Shown: positions 1 to 5,240 of the stretch, piece by piece
Layout: every line of letters begins with the position of its first letter
Numbering within the stretch: position 1 is the first letter of the stretch
Assembly (NCBI GenBank): GCA_003523085.1
Contig: DPHD01000077.1
Span: 83,578-88,825, forward strand
Direction of reading: 5' to 3'
Source of the DNA: Oceanospirillaceae bacterium
Lineage (GTDB): Bacteria > Pseudomonadota > Gammaproteobacteria > Pseudomonadales > Balneatricaceae
DNA: 5,248 bases
The notes under the pieces: model-generated
The model's input: only the letters and a program-made list of their open reading frames with translations
Databases searched by the model: none
Told to the model about the DNA's origin: nothing
Position numbers and translations under genes: made by a program

Positions 1-74
1 ATGTGATACTCACTCAAGGCGTCAAAATAAACCTTATCGATAGTACCGCCTACGGCGAGGACTTGTAATTTCAT
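1..74 (-). CDS. Asparaginase-like protein, N-terminal fragment (cut by window edge)
   Basis: Only the first 24 codons are inside the window; the rest lies to the left. The visible protein starts MKLQVLAVGGTIDKVYFDAL. A short beta strand followed by GGTI is the N-terminal signature of L-asparaginases, where the Thr of GGT (here Thr11) is the catalytic nucleophile; the family hydrolyses asparagine to aspartate and ammonia. The GGTIDK-x-YFDALS form resembles short asparaginase-domain proteins of roughly 160 residues that I recall from marine gammaproteobacteria, rather than full-length AnsA/AnsB, but this fragment cannot settle length or activity. The ATG at 72-74 is preceded by a good Shine-Dalgarno AGGAAG at 83-88. 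It begins 21 bp after the stop of the DUF1415 gene on the same strand, so the two probably share a transcript. No signal peptide is seen, which suggests a cytoplasmic protein. Confidence 0.8.
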   Translation of the reverse strand, partial: MKLQVLAVGGTIDKVYFDALSEYH

Positions 75-95
75 AGTTAAACTTCCTAATCTTAG

Positions 96-596
96 TTACG
101 GTTTGCCCCACGGGCACAAGCTTTCAACACGGTCGCGCCCTAAGCGCTCTAAAGTGGCAATGTTGTCCACAAAGATCTGCTCCGGATTCTGTACATGGGC
201 CAATGCTTGGGTCATTTGGGCCTGGCGCAGCAAATGAATGGTGGGGTATGGGGCGCGGTTAGTAAAGTGGCTTAAGTCATGCTCGGCCACTTCGTCAAAC
301 TGATAGCGTGGGTGAAATGACGCTAATTGAACGTGGTCGGTGAGGTCACTTTGCTGTAACAGCTCTTGAAACCAATCCAATAGGTCGAGATAATCATCGA
401 ATGCTTCTTGCCCGTTGGGAAACATTAACAAACTCGTGGCAATGTCGGCAGCATCAGCACTGAGTAGCTGGTCTAACTCAGCCACATAAAACGTTTTCAA
501 TTGCGCATCGCTAGTGCCAGTAGCCACTGCGTAGCGCACTTGATTTTGTGCCACCACCGTGTGCGAAAAGGGGCACAGATTGAGACCAACGACCAT
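96..596 (-). CDS. DUF1415 family protein (start probably further upstream)
   Basis: Conserved protein of unknown function, recognised as DUF1415 from GLNLCPF (residues 4-10), the SFHPRYQF block (93-100) and NRAPYPTIHLLRQ (113-125). It carries Cys8 and a second Cys161 near the end. No signal peptide or membrane segment is visible, so it is probably cytoplasmic. Coordinates give the only ATG-started form, 166 residues. However, the open frame continues upstream to a stop at 684-686 and encodes IELTKQWVQDMVVGLNLCPF, which matches the amphipathic helix that normally precedes GLNLCPF in this family. No ATG, GTG or TTG lies in that extension. Candidate starts are ATC at 672-674, with AGGAA (681-685) six bases ahead (192 residues), or ATT at 624-626 (176 residues). 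It is followed 21 bp later by an asparaginase-like gene and is divergent from ubiC. Family assignment is confident; the start is not, and function is unknown. Confidence 0.9.
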   Translation of the reverse strand: MVVGLNLCPFSHTVVAQNQVRYAVATGTSDAQLKTFYVAELDQLLSADAADIATSLLMFPNGQEAFDDYLDLLDWFQELLQQSDLTDHVQLASFHPRYQFDEVAEHDLSHFTNRAPYPTIHLLRQAQMTQALAHVQNPEQIFVDNIATLERLGRDRVESLCPWGKP

Positions 597-650
597 GTCT
601 TGTACCCATTGTTTGGTTAATTCAATGACCTGCTGCTGATCTGTGTCGAG

Positions 651-679
651 TGTCTTGCTGGTTAACTTGTTGATATAAT
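651..679 (+). promoter_or_regulatory. Extended -10 promoter for ubiC
   Basis: TGATATAAT at 671-679 is a perfect extended -10 (TGn followed by TATAAT). The best-placed -35, TGTCTT at 651-656 with a 17-bp spacer, is poor, as expected for an extended -10 promoter. Transcription would begin near 686, giving a leader of about 29 bases before the ubiC start. The -10 lies inside the probable 5' end of the divergent DUF1415 gene and next to its candidate Shine-Dalgarno at 681-685, so transcription of the two genes may interfere. Confidence 0.6.
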
Positions 680-714
680 GTTCCTATCTTATTGCCATCT
701 TCCATGAGCCTCAT

Positions 715-1266
715 TTGCCCATTTCACTAGTTCATTCTCAGCGGCCGTTTGCCCCTAACTGGCGCAGCTATAAGCGCCCATTGGCACACAAGGTTCCGCG
801 CCAATGGCAAGCGTGGCTCAATGACAGTGGGTCGCTGACCCAACGTCTCATACAAGCCAGTGGTGGTGCCTTTGAGGTAAGGGTGGTGCGTAATTACTGG
901 CACACCCCCAGGCGATCAGAAGCTCGAGCTTTGGCTATGAAAGGCCGTCAAAAAGCTATTATCCGCGAAGTTGAATTGCTTTGCCATGGCCAAGTATGGG
1001 TTTGTGCTCGCAGCATTATGCCCCACAGCACCTTGACCGGCCGGCTGCGCAGATTCAGCAACATAGGCACTAAGCCCTTAGGCGCGTTACTCTTCAAACA
1101 CCCCAATATGGTCCGTGGCTCGTTACAAGTCGCGTGTTTCAAGTCACGCCATAGCTCGCTGCAACATTGGGCCAGGCGGTCGGTGTTTTATCTAGACGAC
1201 AAGGGTATTTTAGTAACTGAGGTATTTATGCCACCAATGGCCCAGCTAAAGCCGCCAGCCGTATAG
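715..1266 (+). CDS. ubiC: Chorismate lyase (chorismate--pyruvate lyase)
   Basis: UbiC splits chorismate into 4-hydroxybenzoate and pyruvate, the first committed step of ubiquinone synthesis, in the cytoplasm. The 183-residue product (E. coli 165) keeps the family landmarks: IIREVELL (82-89), whose Arg84 corresponds to E. coli Arg76; STLTG (105-109); IGTKPLGALLF (117-127); HWARRSVF (151-158); and LVTEVFMP (166-173), whose Glu169 corresponds to the active-site Glu155. The start is a TTG at 715. The nearby ATG at 704 is out of frame and closes after eight codons, and no in-frame ATG or GTG exists between the upstream stop at 676-678 and this TTG. The Shine-Dalgarno is weak (TGAG around 705-708). 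A strong extended -10 lies at 671-679. The last 41 bases overlap the end of the opposite-strand phosphatase gene. The product should feed UbiA, encoded about 500 bp downstream. Confidence 0.95.
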   Translation: MPISLVHSQRPFAPNWRSYKRPLAHKVPRQWQAWLNDSGSLTQRLIQASGGAFEVRVVRNYWHTPRRSEARALAMKGRQKAIIREVELLCHGQVWVCARSIMPHSTLTGRLRRFSNIGTKPLGALLFKHPNMVRGSLQVACFKSRHSSLQHWARRSVFYLDDKGILVTEVFMPPMAQLKPPAV

Positions 1267-1693
1267 GCAATAATTGCGAGAGTTGAGCATGCAGTGCTTG
1301 GTAGGCCTGCACGCCAAGCCCTAACGGGTCCGTGATTTCCTGCTGCGCGTCTAATAACTCCACTGTCGGGCGCTGCACTAAATTAACGCTGTGGCCAAGC
1401 TTTAGCACAAATTGTAGATGTTCCAGAGTCATCACCCAAACATGGCTGGCCCATTGTAAATCCTCAGCTTGCAATTGCTGGCTGGTGCCGTGCCATTGTA
1501 GTCCAGACTGCGCCAGTAGCAGCTTGGCTTCTGCAGTAGTTTGCGCGCCGTGCGTGGCCCTAATGCCCCGCGAGGCAAACGCCATGGCCTTGCCATTTTT
1601 TTGGGCCCAGTCTGCTGCCATAGCGTGGGCCATTTGCGAGCGGCACGTATTACCGGTACAGATCAATAATAATCGTATTGTTTGGCTTGTCAT
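1226..1693 (-). CDS. Low-molecular-weight protein phosphatase, YwlE-like P-loop
   Basis: Member of the low-molecular-weight phosphotyrosine phosphatase superfamily, 155 residues, the usual family size. After a short beta strand comes the phosphate-binding loop CTGNTCRS (residues 12-19), giving the Cys12-X5-Arg18-Ser signature. The general-acid Asp is Asp122 in ITDPLGLG (120-127), matching the DPFG of Bacillus YwlE rather than the DPY of eukaryotic enzymes. Thr16 occupies the position where tyrosine-specific members usually have Ile (GNICRS); in YwlE this Thr favours phosphoarginine. Whether this enzyme acts on phosphoarginine, phosphotyrosine or something else cannot be decided from sequence. 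ATG at 1691-1693 is preferred because it begins just before the beta strand; a GTG at 1706-1708 in frame would add five residues. Neither has a clear Shine-Dalgarno. The gene lies antisense between ubiC and ubiA, overlapping the ubiC end by 41 bp and diverging from ubiA across 74 bp. Confidence 0.93.
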   Translation of the reverse strand: MTSQTIRLLLICTGNTCRSQMAHAMAADWAQKNGKAMAFASRGIRATHGAQTTAEAKLLLAQSGLQWHGTSQQLQAEDLQWASHVWVMTLEHLQFVLKLGHSVNLVQRPTVELLDAQQEITDPLGLGVQAYQALHAQLSQLLPIRLAALAGPLVA

Positions 1694-1720
1694 CGGATCT
1701 ATAACCACGGGAATTAGGTG

Positions 1721-1752
1721 TGCTTATGTTAGCATGGTGGCTTTGATATTAA
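1721..1752 (+). promoter_or_regulatory. Possible weak promoter for ubiA
   Basis: The 74-bp gap between the phosphatase and ubiA contains TGATATTAA at 1744-1752. This is an extended-10-like element, with TG present and the hexamer TATTAA matching TATAAT at 4 of 6. No convincing -35 is seen. A start near 1759 would leave a leader of only about nine bases, which fits the absence of a recognisable Shine-Dalgarno before ubiA. UbiA needs some promoter here or must rely on readthrough from ubiC across the antisense gene. The assignment is tentative. Confidence 0.3.
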
Positions 1753-1767
1753 GCAGCCCCTCTACCG

Positions 1768-2625
1768 ATGTTAATCTTTCACCGCTGGCCCGACTATAAA
1801 CAACTTATGCGCCTCGACAAACCGGTGGGCACCTACCTTTTGCTTTGGCCTATGTTGTGGGGTCTTTGGTTGGCTGCTGAGGGTCTGCCACGCGTAGACC
1901 TACTGTGCATTTTTGTGGTGGGTACTTACCTAATGCGCGCCGCAGGTTGCGTTATCAATGACTATGCTGATCGGCACCTTGATGGCCACGTTGAACGCAC
2001 CAAACAACGGCCTTTGGCGACTGGCAGAATTAACAGCAAACAGGCTTTGCTGTTGTTTTGTGGCCTATGTATCGCCGCCTTTGTTTTGGTACTTTTCACT
2101 AATACGGCCACCATCAAATTGTCTGTACTGGCCGTTGTTTTAGCAGCCGCTTACCCGTTTATGAAACGCTATACCCATTGGCCCCAGGCGGTACTAGGAG
2201 CGGCCTTTGCCATGGCTATCCCCATGGCCTTTAGCGCCCAAACAGGCACCACTGGGTTAACTGCATGGCTCACCTTTACGGCGGCCGTGTGTATGACCAT
2301 TGCCTATGATACCTATTACGCCATGGTAGATCGTGAGGATGATTTACACATTGGAATAAAATCTACTGCCGTGCTTTTTGGCAATTGGGATATCACCATC
2401 ATTGGGCTATTTCAAGCCGCTTGTGTGGGGTTATTGATATGGGTTGGGCAGATCAACCAGCTTGGATTGTTTTACTACCTAGGCTTATCTATCATGGCGG
2501 GGCTGTTTATCTATCAAAACAAACTTGGCCGCAGCCGTGTGCGCAACAATTACTTTAGAGCCTTCACTAACAGCCACTGGGCGGCACTGAGCGTATGGCT
2601 AGGGCTGGTGATCGAGTTTATTTAG
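1768..2625 (+). CDS. ubiA: 4-hydroxybenzoate polyprenyltransferase
   Basis: UbiA is an inner-membrane enzyme that attaches the polyprenyl tail to 4-hydroxybenzoate, the second step of ubiquinone synthesis. Both Mg-diphosphate-binding aspartate motifs are intact: NDYADRHLDGH (64-74, with Asp65, Asp68 and Asp72) and YDTYYAMVDREDD (180-192, with Asp181, Asp188, Asp191 and Asp192). They are followed by the typical IGIKSTAVLFG. The 285-residue length matches E. coli UbiA (290), and blocks such as LMRAAGC, YPFMKRYTH and VLGAAF are nearly identical to it. Multiple hydrophobic segments fit the usual multi-helix membrane bundle. ATG at 1768 is the first start after the in-frame stop at 1750-1752, but no Shine-Dalgarno is visible before it. 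The last 27 bases overlap the end of cysZ on the other strand. It works directly downstream of UbiC. Confidence 0.97.
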   Translation: MLIFHRWPDYKQLMRLDKPVGTYLLLWPMLWGLWLAAEGLPRVDLLCIFVVGTYLMRAAGCVINDYADRHLDGHVERTKQRPLATGRINSKQALLLFCGLCIAAFVLVLFTNTATIKLSVLAVVLAAAYPFMKRYTHWPQAVLGAAFAMAIPMAFSAQTGTTGLTAWLTFTAAVCMTIAYDTYYAMVDREDDLHIGIKSTAVLFGNWDITIIGLFQAACVGLLIWVGQINQLGLFYYLGLSIMAGLFIYQNKLGRSRVRNNYFRAFTNSHWAALSVWLGLVIEFI

Positions 2626-3345
2626 CTCTGCATGCTCATTAACGTAAAGTGCAGTGGCGCCCGCCACAGCGACAGGCATAACGAAAAAATTGATCAAAGG
2701 CACCATCAATAATAACGACACGCCACCACCGAAACCCAGATGTAATAGCCTTTCTTGTGCCAACGCCTGCTTCATGTCTCTAAACTTAACGCCATTATTG
2801 TCCATGGGGTAATCGACATACTGAATGGCCATCATCCAAGCACCAAACAATAACCACAACCAAGGCGCAACAATGTTTAACCCCGGAATAAAACTGATAA
2901 TTAACAATATCACTACCCGTGGCAGGTAGTAGCTAAGTTTACTTATCTCACGGCCGATAGAGCGCGGAATGGTTGCCACCACATCGCCCACAGTAGTTGG
3001 CTCTACAACATGTCCGGTTAAATGTTGCTCAACTTTCTCGGCTAATAGGCCATTAAAGGGTGCAGCAATAAAATTGGCCAGCAGGTTAAATCCCCAAAAT
3101 ACAGCCATGGCAAAAAGACCAAAAAACAAGCTCCACAGAAACCAAGTAATACCACTCAACCAGCTGGGTAACCAGGCCACAAAGCCATCCATCCAACCGC
3201 TAACGTAGCTTACCAACAAGCCTAAACCTAGGCTAAACATGATCACGTTGACCAGTAAGGGCAACAATACAAACATCCGTAGATTGGGCTGCATTAGCAG
3301 CTTGGCGCCTTGTATGAGGTAACTGAAACCTTTAAAAATCTGCAT
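2599..3345 (-). CDS. cysZ: Sulfate transporter CysZ
   Basis: CysZ is an inner-membrane sulfate uptake protein that supplies sulfate for cysteine synthesis. The 248-residue product aligns with E. coli CysZ along its length: a FxYLIQGAKLLMQP start (7-20), LLPLLVNV (27-34), NFIAAPFNGLLAE (91-103), YYLPRVVILLI (139-149), FIPGLNIVAPWLW (152-164), AWMMAIQYVDYPMDN (169-183) and PLINFFVMPVAVAGATA (216-232). Several long hydrophobic stretches, starting near 25-48 and 64-90, fit the membrane fold of the family. The ATG at 3343-3345 is chosen over the TTG just before it because AAGGTG (3353-3358) lies seven bases upstream. That Shine-Dalgarno overlaps the TAA of the preceding gene, and only 11 bp separate the two genes, suggesting translational coupling. 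It is the last gene of a three-gene unit with yjaG and a cysteine-rich protein. Its end overlaps ubiA by 27 bp. Confidence 0.96.
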   Translation of the reverse strand: MQIFKGFSYLIQGAKLLMQPNLRMFVLLPLLVNVIMFSLGLGLLVSYVSGWMDGFVAWLPSWLSGITWFLWSLFFGLFAMAVFWGFNLLANFIAAPFNGLLAEKVEQHLTGHVVEPTTVGDVVATIPRSIGREISKLSYYLPRVVILLIISFIPGLNIVAPWLWLLFGAWMMAIQYVDYPMDNNGVKFRDMKQALAQERLLHLGFGGGVSLLLMVPLINFFVMPVAVAGATALYVNEHAELNKLDHQP

Positions 3346-3352
3346 CAAACGG

Positions 3353-3358
3353 CACCTT
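3353..3358 (-). promoter_or_regulatory. cysZ Shine-Dalgarno overlapping the upstream stop codon
   Basis: AAGGTG on the minus strand sits seven bases before the cysZ ATG. Its two A residues are the last two bases of the TAA stop (3357-3359) of the cysteine-rich gene. Ribosomes finishing that gene stop exactly on the cysZ initiation site, the arrangement expected for coupled translation. It also decides the cysZ start in favour of ATG at 3345. Confidence 0.65.
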
Positions 3359-3785
3359 ATTGTTGACTACATTGCCATTGGACCTGGCGCATTAACAGCT
3401 GGCAAGTGTTTGCTTCAGGCCGTTCGAAGCAAACATCCCTAATCCAATCTTTGCTAGGCTGGTCTTTTTTCTGGCTAAATTCTGGCACACCGTCACACAT
3501 TTGCTCGCTGGCTTGGGCCACCTGTGCGCAGGCCTTAAAAAACTTACCGTAGTAGACGCCACAGCTAAAGCTGCTACAGCCTGCGGACTGTCGAAAGGTT
3601 TCTTGCAAACAGGCTTGTTGATCATGGCTGGCGCCAAAGCGTTGGCCCGCTTCGGTAAACTGAGGCACTTGCTCTAAGTGACGGCTGTTAAGCTTGGCCT
3701 GATAGTGCTCAAAGATCAAATAGGCTACAGCAGCTATGGCGAGCAAACCCAGAGATTTGACTAACCGTTGATTAAAAAGTGACAT
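3357..3785 (-). CDS. Small membrane-anchored, cysteine-rich protein of unknown function
   Basis: I do not recognise a family. From the ATG at 3783-3785 the product is 142 residues. It begins MSLFNQRLVK, a short positively charged end, then one hydrophobic segment at about 11-25 that could be a membrane anchor or uncleaved signal, placing the rest in the periplasm. The remainder is soluble and rich in Gln, Ala and Cys. Eight cysteines fall at 59, 70, 75, 86, 97, 119, 128 and 139. Four neighbouring pairs are CX10C (59-70, 75-86, 86-97, 128-139), a spacing of three helical turns that would suit disulfide-pinned helices if oxidised. An upstream GTG- or ATG-type start would add up to 33 residues, but they would overlap yjaG and precede the membrane segment, so I reject it. 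The Shine-Dalgarno is weak (ACGAG, five bases away). It lies 28 bp after yjaG and 11 bp before cysZ, so it is part of that operon. Confidence 0.8.
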   Translation of the reverse strand: MSLFNQRLVKSLGLLAIAAVAYLIFEHYQAKLNSRHLEQVPQFTEAGQRFGASHDQQACLQETFRQSAGCSSFSCGVYYGKFFKACAQVAQASEQMCDGVPEFSQKKDQPSKDWIRDVCFERPEANTCQLLMRQVQWQCSQQ

Positions 3786-3813
3786 ATACGCTCGTGTAAG
3801 TAAGGGGTCGGAT

Positions 3814-4410
3814 TTAACCGTCAGCCATGCTAATGCCAATATTGCTGACACCATCGGCCATTGACATGGTTTTGAGTTGGTCAATTTGTGAGGCTTTAGC
3901 CACGTTTTGTGAGGTTAACAGCTGCATTACATCAGTTTGAAAGGCCAGTTCTTGTGCCATTAGGTCGTGGGTTGAGATATGGCGAATCAGTTCTTCATCT
4001 CCCATCTCTTCATCTGCATGTAACTCCACAAATTTAGCCACACTTTCGCGGGATAAGTGGGCCACGCTGGCAGCGTCTTCGAAACTCGCATTATCAATAC
4101 AATGTAGGGTCGCCATTAGTGCCACCAGCGCATCAAACGCCAGGCCCGCACCAAAGCTTTCGTCTTCTTCGCCATGCACAATGGCTTCCACTTTGCTTAG
4201 CTGAGTTTCGGCATTCATATTGCCTCTTAACGACAACTGTTTCCAAACTTGATCTAGCGCCGTGCGTGCGACCTCAACGTTGTTGGTTTCCATCAAACTA
4301 TCATACAGGGCATAGTGAGGGAAAATACGTTCGCACAGGGCTGCAGAAAAGGCCGTTTGTTGCCAATCTTGCATCTCGCGTAAGGGGGCATACAGTTCGT
4401 CAAAATACAT
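3814..4410 (-). CDS. yjaG: DUF416 family protein YjaG
   Basis: Homologue of E. coli YjaG (DUF416), a conserved cytoplasmic protein without an established function. The 198-residue product matches E. coli YjaG (about 196) in layout: WQQTAFSAALCERIFPHYALYD (16-37, with the CER motif at 26-28), a helical middle section, FDALVAL (92-98), an acidic EEMGDEELI (134-142) and a C-terminal SNIGI (189-193). It is predicted to be mostly helical, with no membrane segment. ATG at 4408-4410 is chosen. A GTG five codons upstream is in frame, but the ATG has GGA six bases before it and lies about 27 bases after the predicted transcription start. An odd feature is that the tail repeats SMADG on both sides of SNIGI (183-187 and 194-198), using different codons. 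It is the first gene of a unit with the cysteine-rich protein and cysZ; its link to them is unknown. Confidence 0.92.
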   Translation of the reverse strand: MYFDELYAPLREMQDWQQTAFSAALCERIFPHYALYDSLMETNNVEVARTALDQVWKQLSLRGNMNAETQLSKVEAIVHGEEDESFGAGLAFDALVALMATLHCIDNASFEDAASVAHLSRESVAKFVELHADEEMGDEELIRHISTHDLMAQELAFQTDVMQLLTSQNVAKASQIDQLKTMSMADGVSNIGISMADG

Positions 4411-4443
4411 AACAGTTCCAACCACTAGAGTGAATACACTACC

Positions 4444-4472
4444 ATTATACGGCGTCCGAAGGCTGCGGTCAT
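4444..4472 (-). promoter_or_regulatory. Sigma-70-type promoter of the yjaG-cysZ unit
   Basis: On the minus strand, TATAAT (4444-4449) is a perfect -10. ATGACC (4467-4472) matches the -35 consensus at 4 of 6, separated by a 17-bp spacer. Transcription would start near 4437, leaving about 27 bases before the yjaG ATG at 4410. The surrounding gap 4411-4507 contains no other clear signal apart from the 8-bp palindrome ATCATGAT at 4482-4489, upstream of the -35, which could be a protein site or chance. No rho-independent terminator for the preceding LysE-family gene is seen, so readthrough into this unit is possible. Confidence 0.7.
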
Positions 4473-4507
4473 TGTTGCCACATCATGATTACACCATCAA
4501 CTTGGTT

Positions 4508-5122
4508 TTATCCCCGTGCCACAGCAAAGGCCGCGATAATAATGCCGCCGCCCAAGGTGCGAGAAATGACATTAGCCCAGTTAGATCGGCCCATATAGTT
4601 AAACAGTTTACGTCCCATCAAGGCATAACTAATCATCACTACCGCTAGGCACGTCATTTTTAACGCGCCAAAGTATAAAATATCGTGAGCAAAATAATCT
4701 GGACGCGTAAACTGCGGAAATAATGCCATAAAAAACAACAAGGCTTTGGGGTTTGATAAGGACGTGAACATGCCCAGTCGATAACTTGCCCAAACACTTT
4801 TCCCGTGGGCTGCTTCGGCGTTTTTGTCTGCATGAGGCGAACCAATGCCGTAACGAATGATTTTGTAACCCAGGTAAACCAAATATAGAGCACCGATATA
4901 TCGCAGACCATCAAATAACATTGGGGTTTGAGTCAGGATCAACCCTAAACCCGTTGCCACCAAACTGATCCATATAACATTGGAGGTTAACAAGCCCAAA
5001 GTACCCGCCACGGCATTGCGAAAGCTAAACGCAGACTGATATAAGATAAATAACACCGCAGGTCCTGGGGTCACTTCTAAGAACAGGGTAATGGCGAGAA
5101 ATTGCAGTGTGGCTTCGGTCAT
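4508..5122 (-). CDS. LysE/RhtB family amino-acid exporter
   Basis: Inner-membrane exporter of the LysE/RhtB family, which expels amino acids or related small molecules; the substrate cannot be told from sequence. The 204-residue product has the usual family length. Landmarks are the N-terminal LEVTPGPAVLFIL (15-27), with the family TPGP motif; LYLVYLGYKIIR (79-90) at the end of the third helix; and FTSLSNPKALLFFMALFPQF (119-138), the NPK-containing fourth-helix signature. About six hydrophobic segments are visible. ATG at 5120-5122 is chosen because it places the first helix at the terminus as expected and has AAGGA (5130-5134) seven bases upstream. A longer form starting at 5188 would add 22 unusual residues, begin inside an intergenic repeat and lie upstream of the predicted promoter. 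No associated LysR regulator is in the window. It is followed by the promoter of the yjaG unit. Confidence 0.95.
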   Translation of the reverse strand: MTEATLQFLAITLFLEVTPGPAVLFILYQSAFSFRNAVAGTLGLLTSNVIWISLVATGLGLILTQTPMLFDGLRYIGALYLVYLGYKIIRYGIGSPHADKNAEAAHGKSVWASYRLGMFTSLSNPKALLFFMALFPQFTRPDYFAHDILYFGALKMTCLAVVMISYALMGRKLFNYMGRSNWANVISRTLGGGIIIAAFAVARG

Positions 5123-5147
5123 GGTCAAGTCCTTGTGGTCTGGCTGC

Positions 5148-5156
5148 AGTATAGCA
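5148..5156 (-). promoter_or_regulatory. Extended -10 promoter of the LysE-family gene
   Basis: On the minus strand the bases read TGCTATACT: a TGn extension followed by TATACT, five of six matches to the -10 consensus. No good -35 is found at 16 to 18 bp. Transcription would begin near 5141, giving a leader of about 19 bases that includes the Shine-Dalgarno AAGGA at 5130-5134. This supports the start at 5122 over the longer reading frame. Confidence 0.5.
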
Positions 5157-5182
5157 TTCAGGTTATGTCGGTGCTGGTTTGA

Positions 5183-5240
5183 CGTCATACCGGCGTAGGC
5201 TTCACGTCATACCGGCGTACCTTGTCGTCATACCGGCGTA
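5183..5240. repeat. Three direct copies of a 15-bp repeat (REP-like)
   Basis: The unit CGTCATACCGGCGTA occurs exactly three times, at 5183-5197, 5205-5219 and 5226-5240, spaced 22 and 21 bp apart from start to start. The intervening bases differ (GGCTTCA and CCTTGT). The TACCGGC core is the left arm of a hairpin completed only in the third copy. The first copy keeps GGC of the right arm and the second has none, so the first two look like truncated units. The array reaches the right edge of the window and may continue. It lies upstream of the LysE-family promoter, outside any gene. Confidence 0.85.

Noticed and set aside
1332..1799. 155-codon open frame on the plus strand, antisense to the phosphatase
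   Set aside because: It is a Ser/Cys-rich product with no recognisable motif, fully opposite a clear phosphatase gene and running past the start of ubiA; it is a shadow of the real coding frame.
3786..3884. Longer start for the cysteine-rich protein, adding 33 residues
   Set aside because: It would overlap the end of yjaG by about 70 bp and put a second hydrophobic stretch before the charged MSLFNQRLVK start; the ATG at 3785 gives a normal anchor topology.
4119..4412. 97-codon open frame on the plus strand opposite yjaG
   Set aside because: Low-complexity, His/Pro/Arg-rich translation with no motif, covered by a confidently identified gene on the other strand.
4430..4648. 72-codon plus-strand open frame between yjaG and the exporter
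   Set aside because: It overlaps the exporter C-terminus and the yjaG promoter, has no ribosome site of note, and its product shows no domain.
5180..5187. TGACGTCA palindrome as an operator
   Set aside because: It arises only because the first repeat copy happens to follow TG; the other copies lack it, so chance is the simplest explanation.
5123..5188. Longer start for the LysE-family exporter, adding 22 residues
   Set aside because: The added part begins inside an intergenic repeat, lies upstream of the predicted transcription start and is unlike family N-termini; the ATG at 5122 has a good Shine-Dalgarno.
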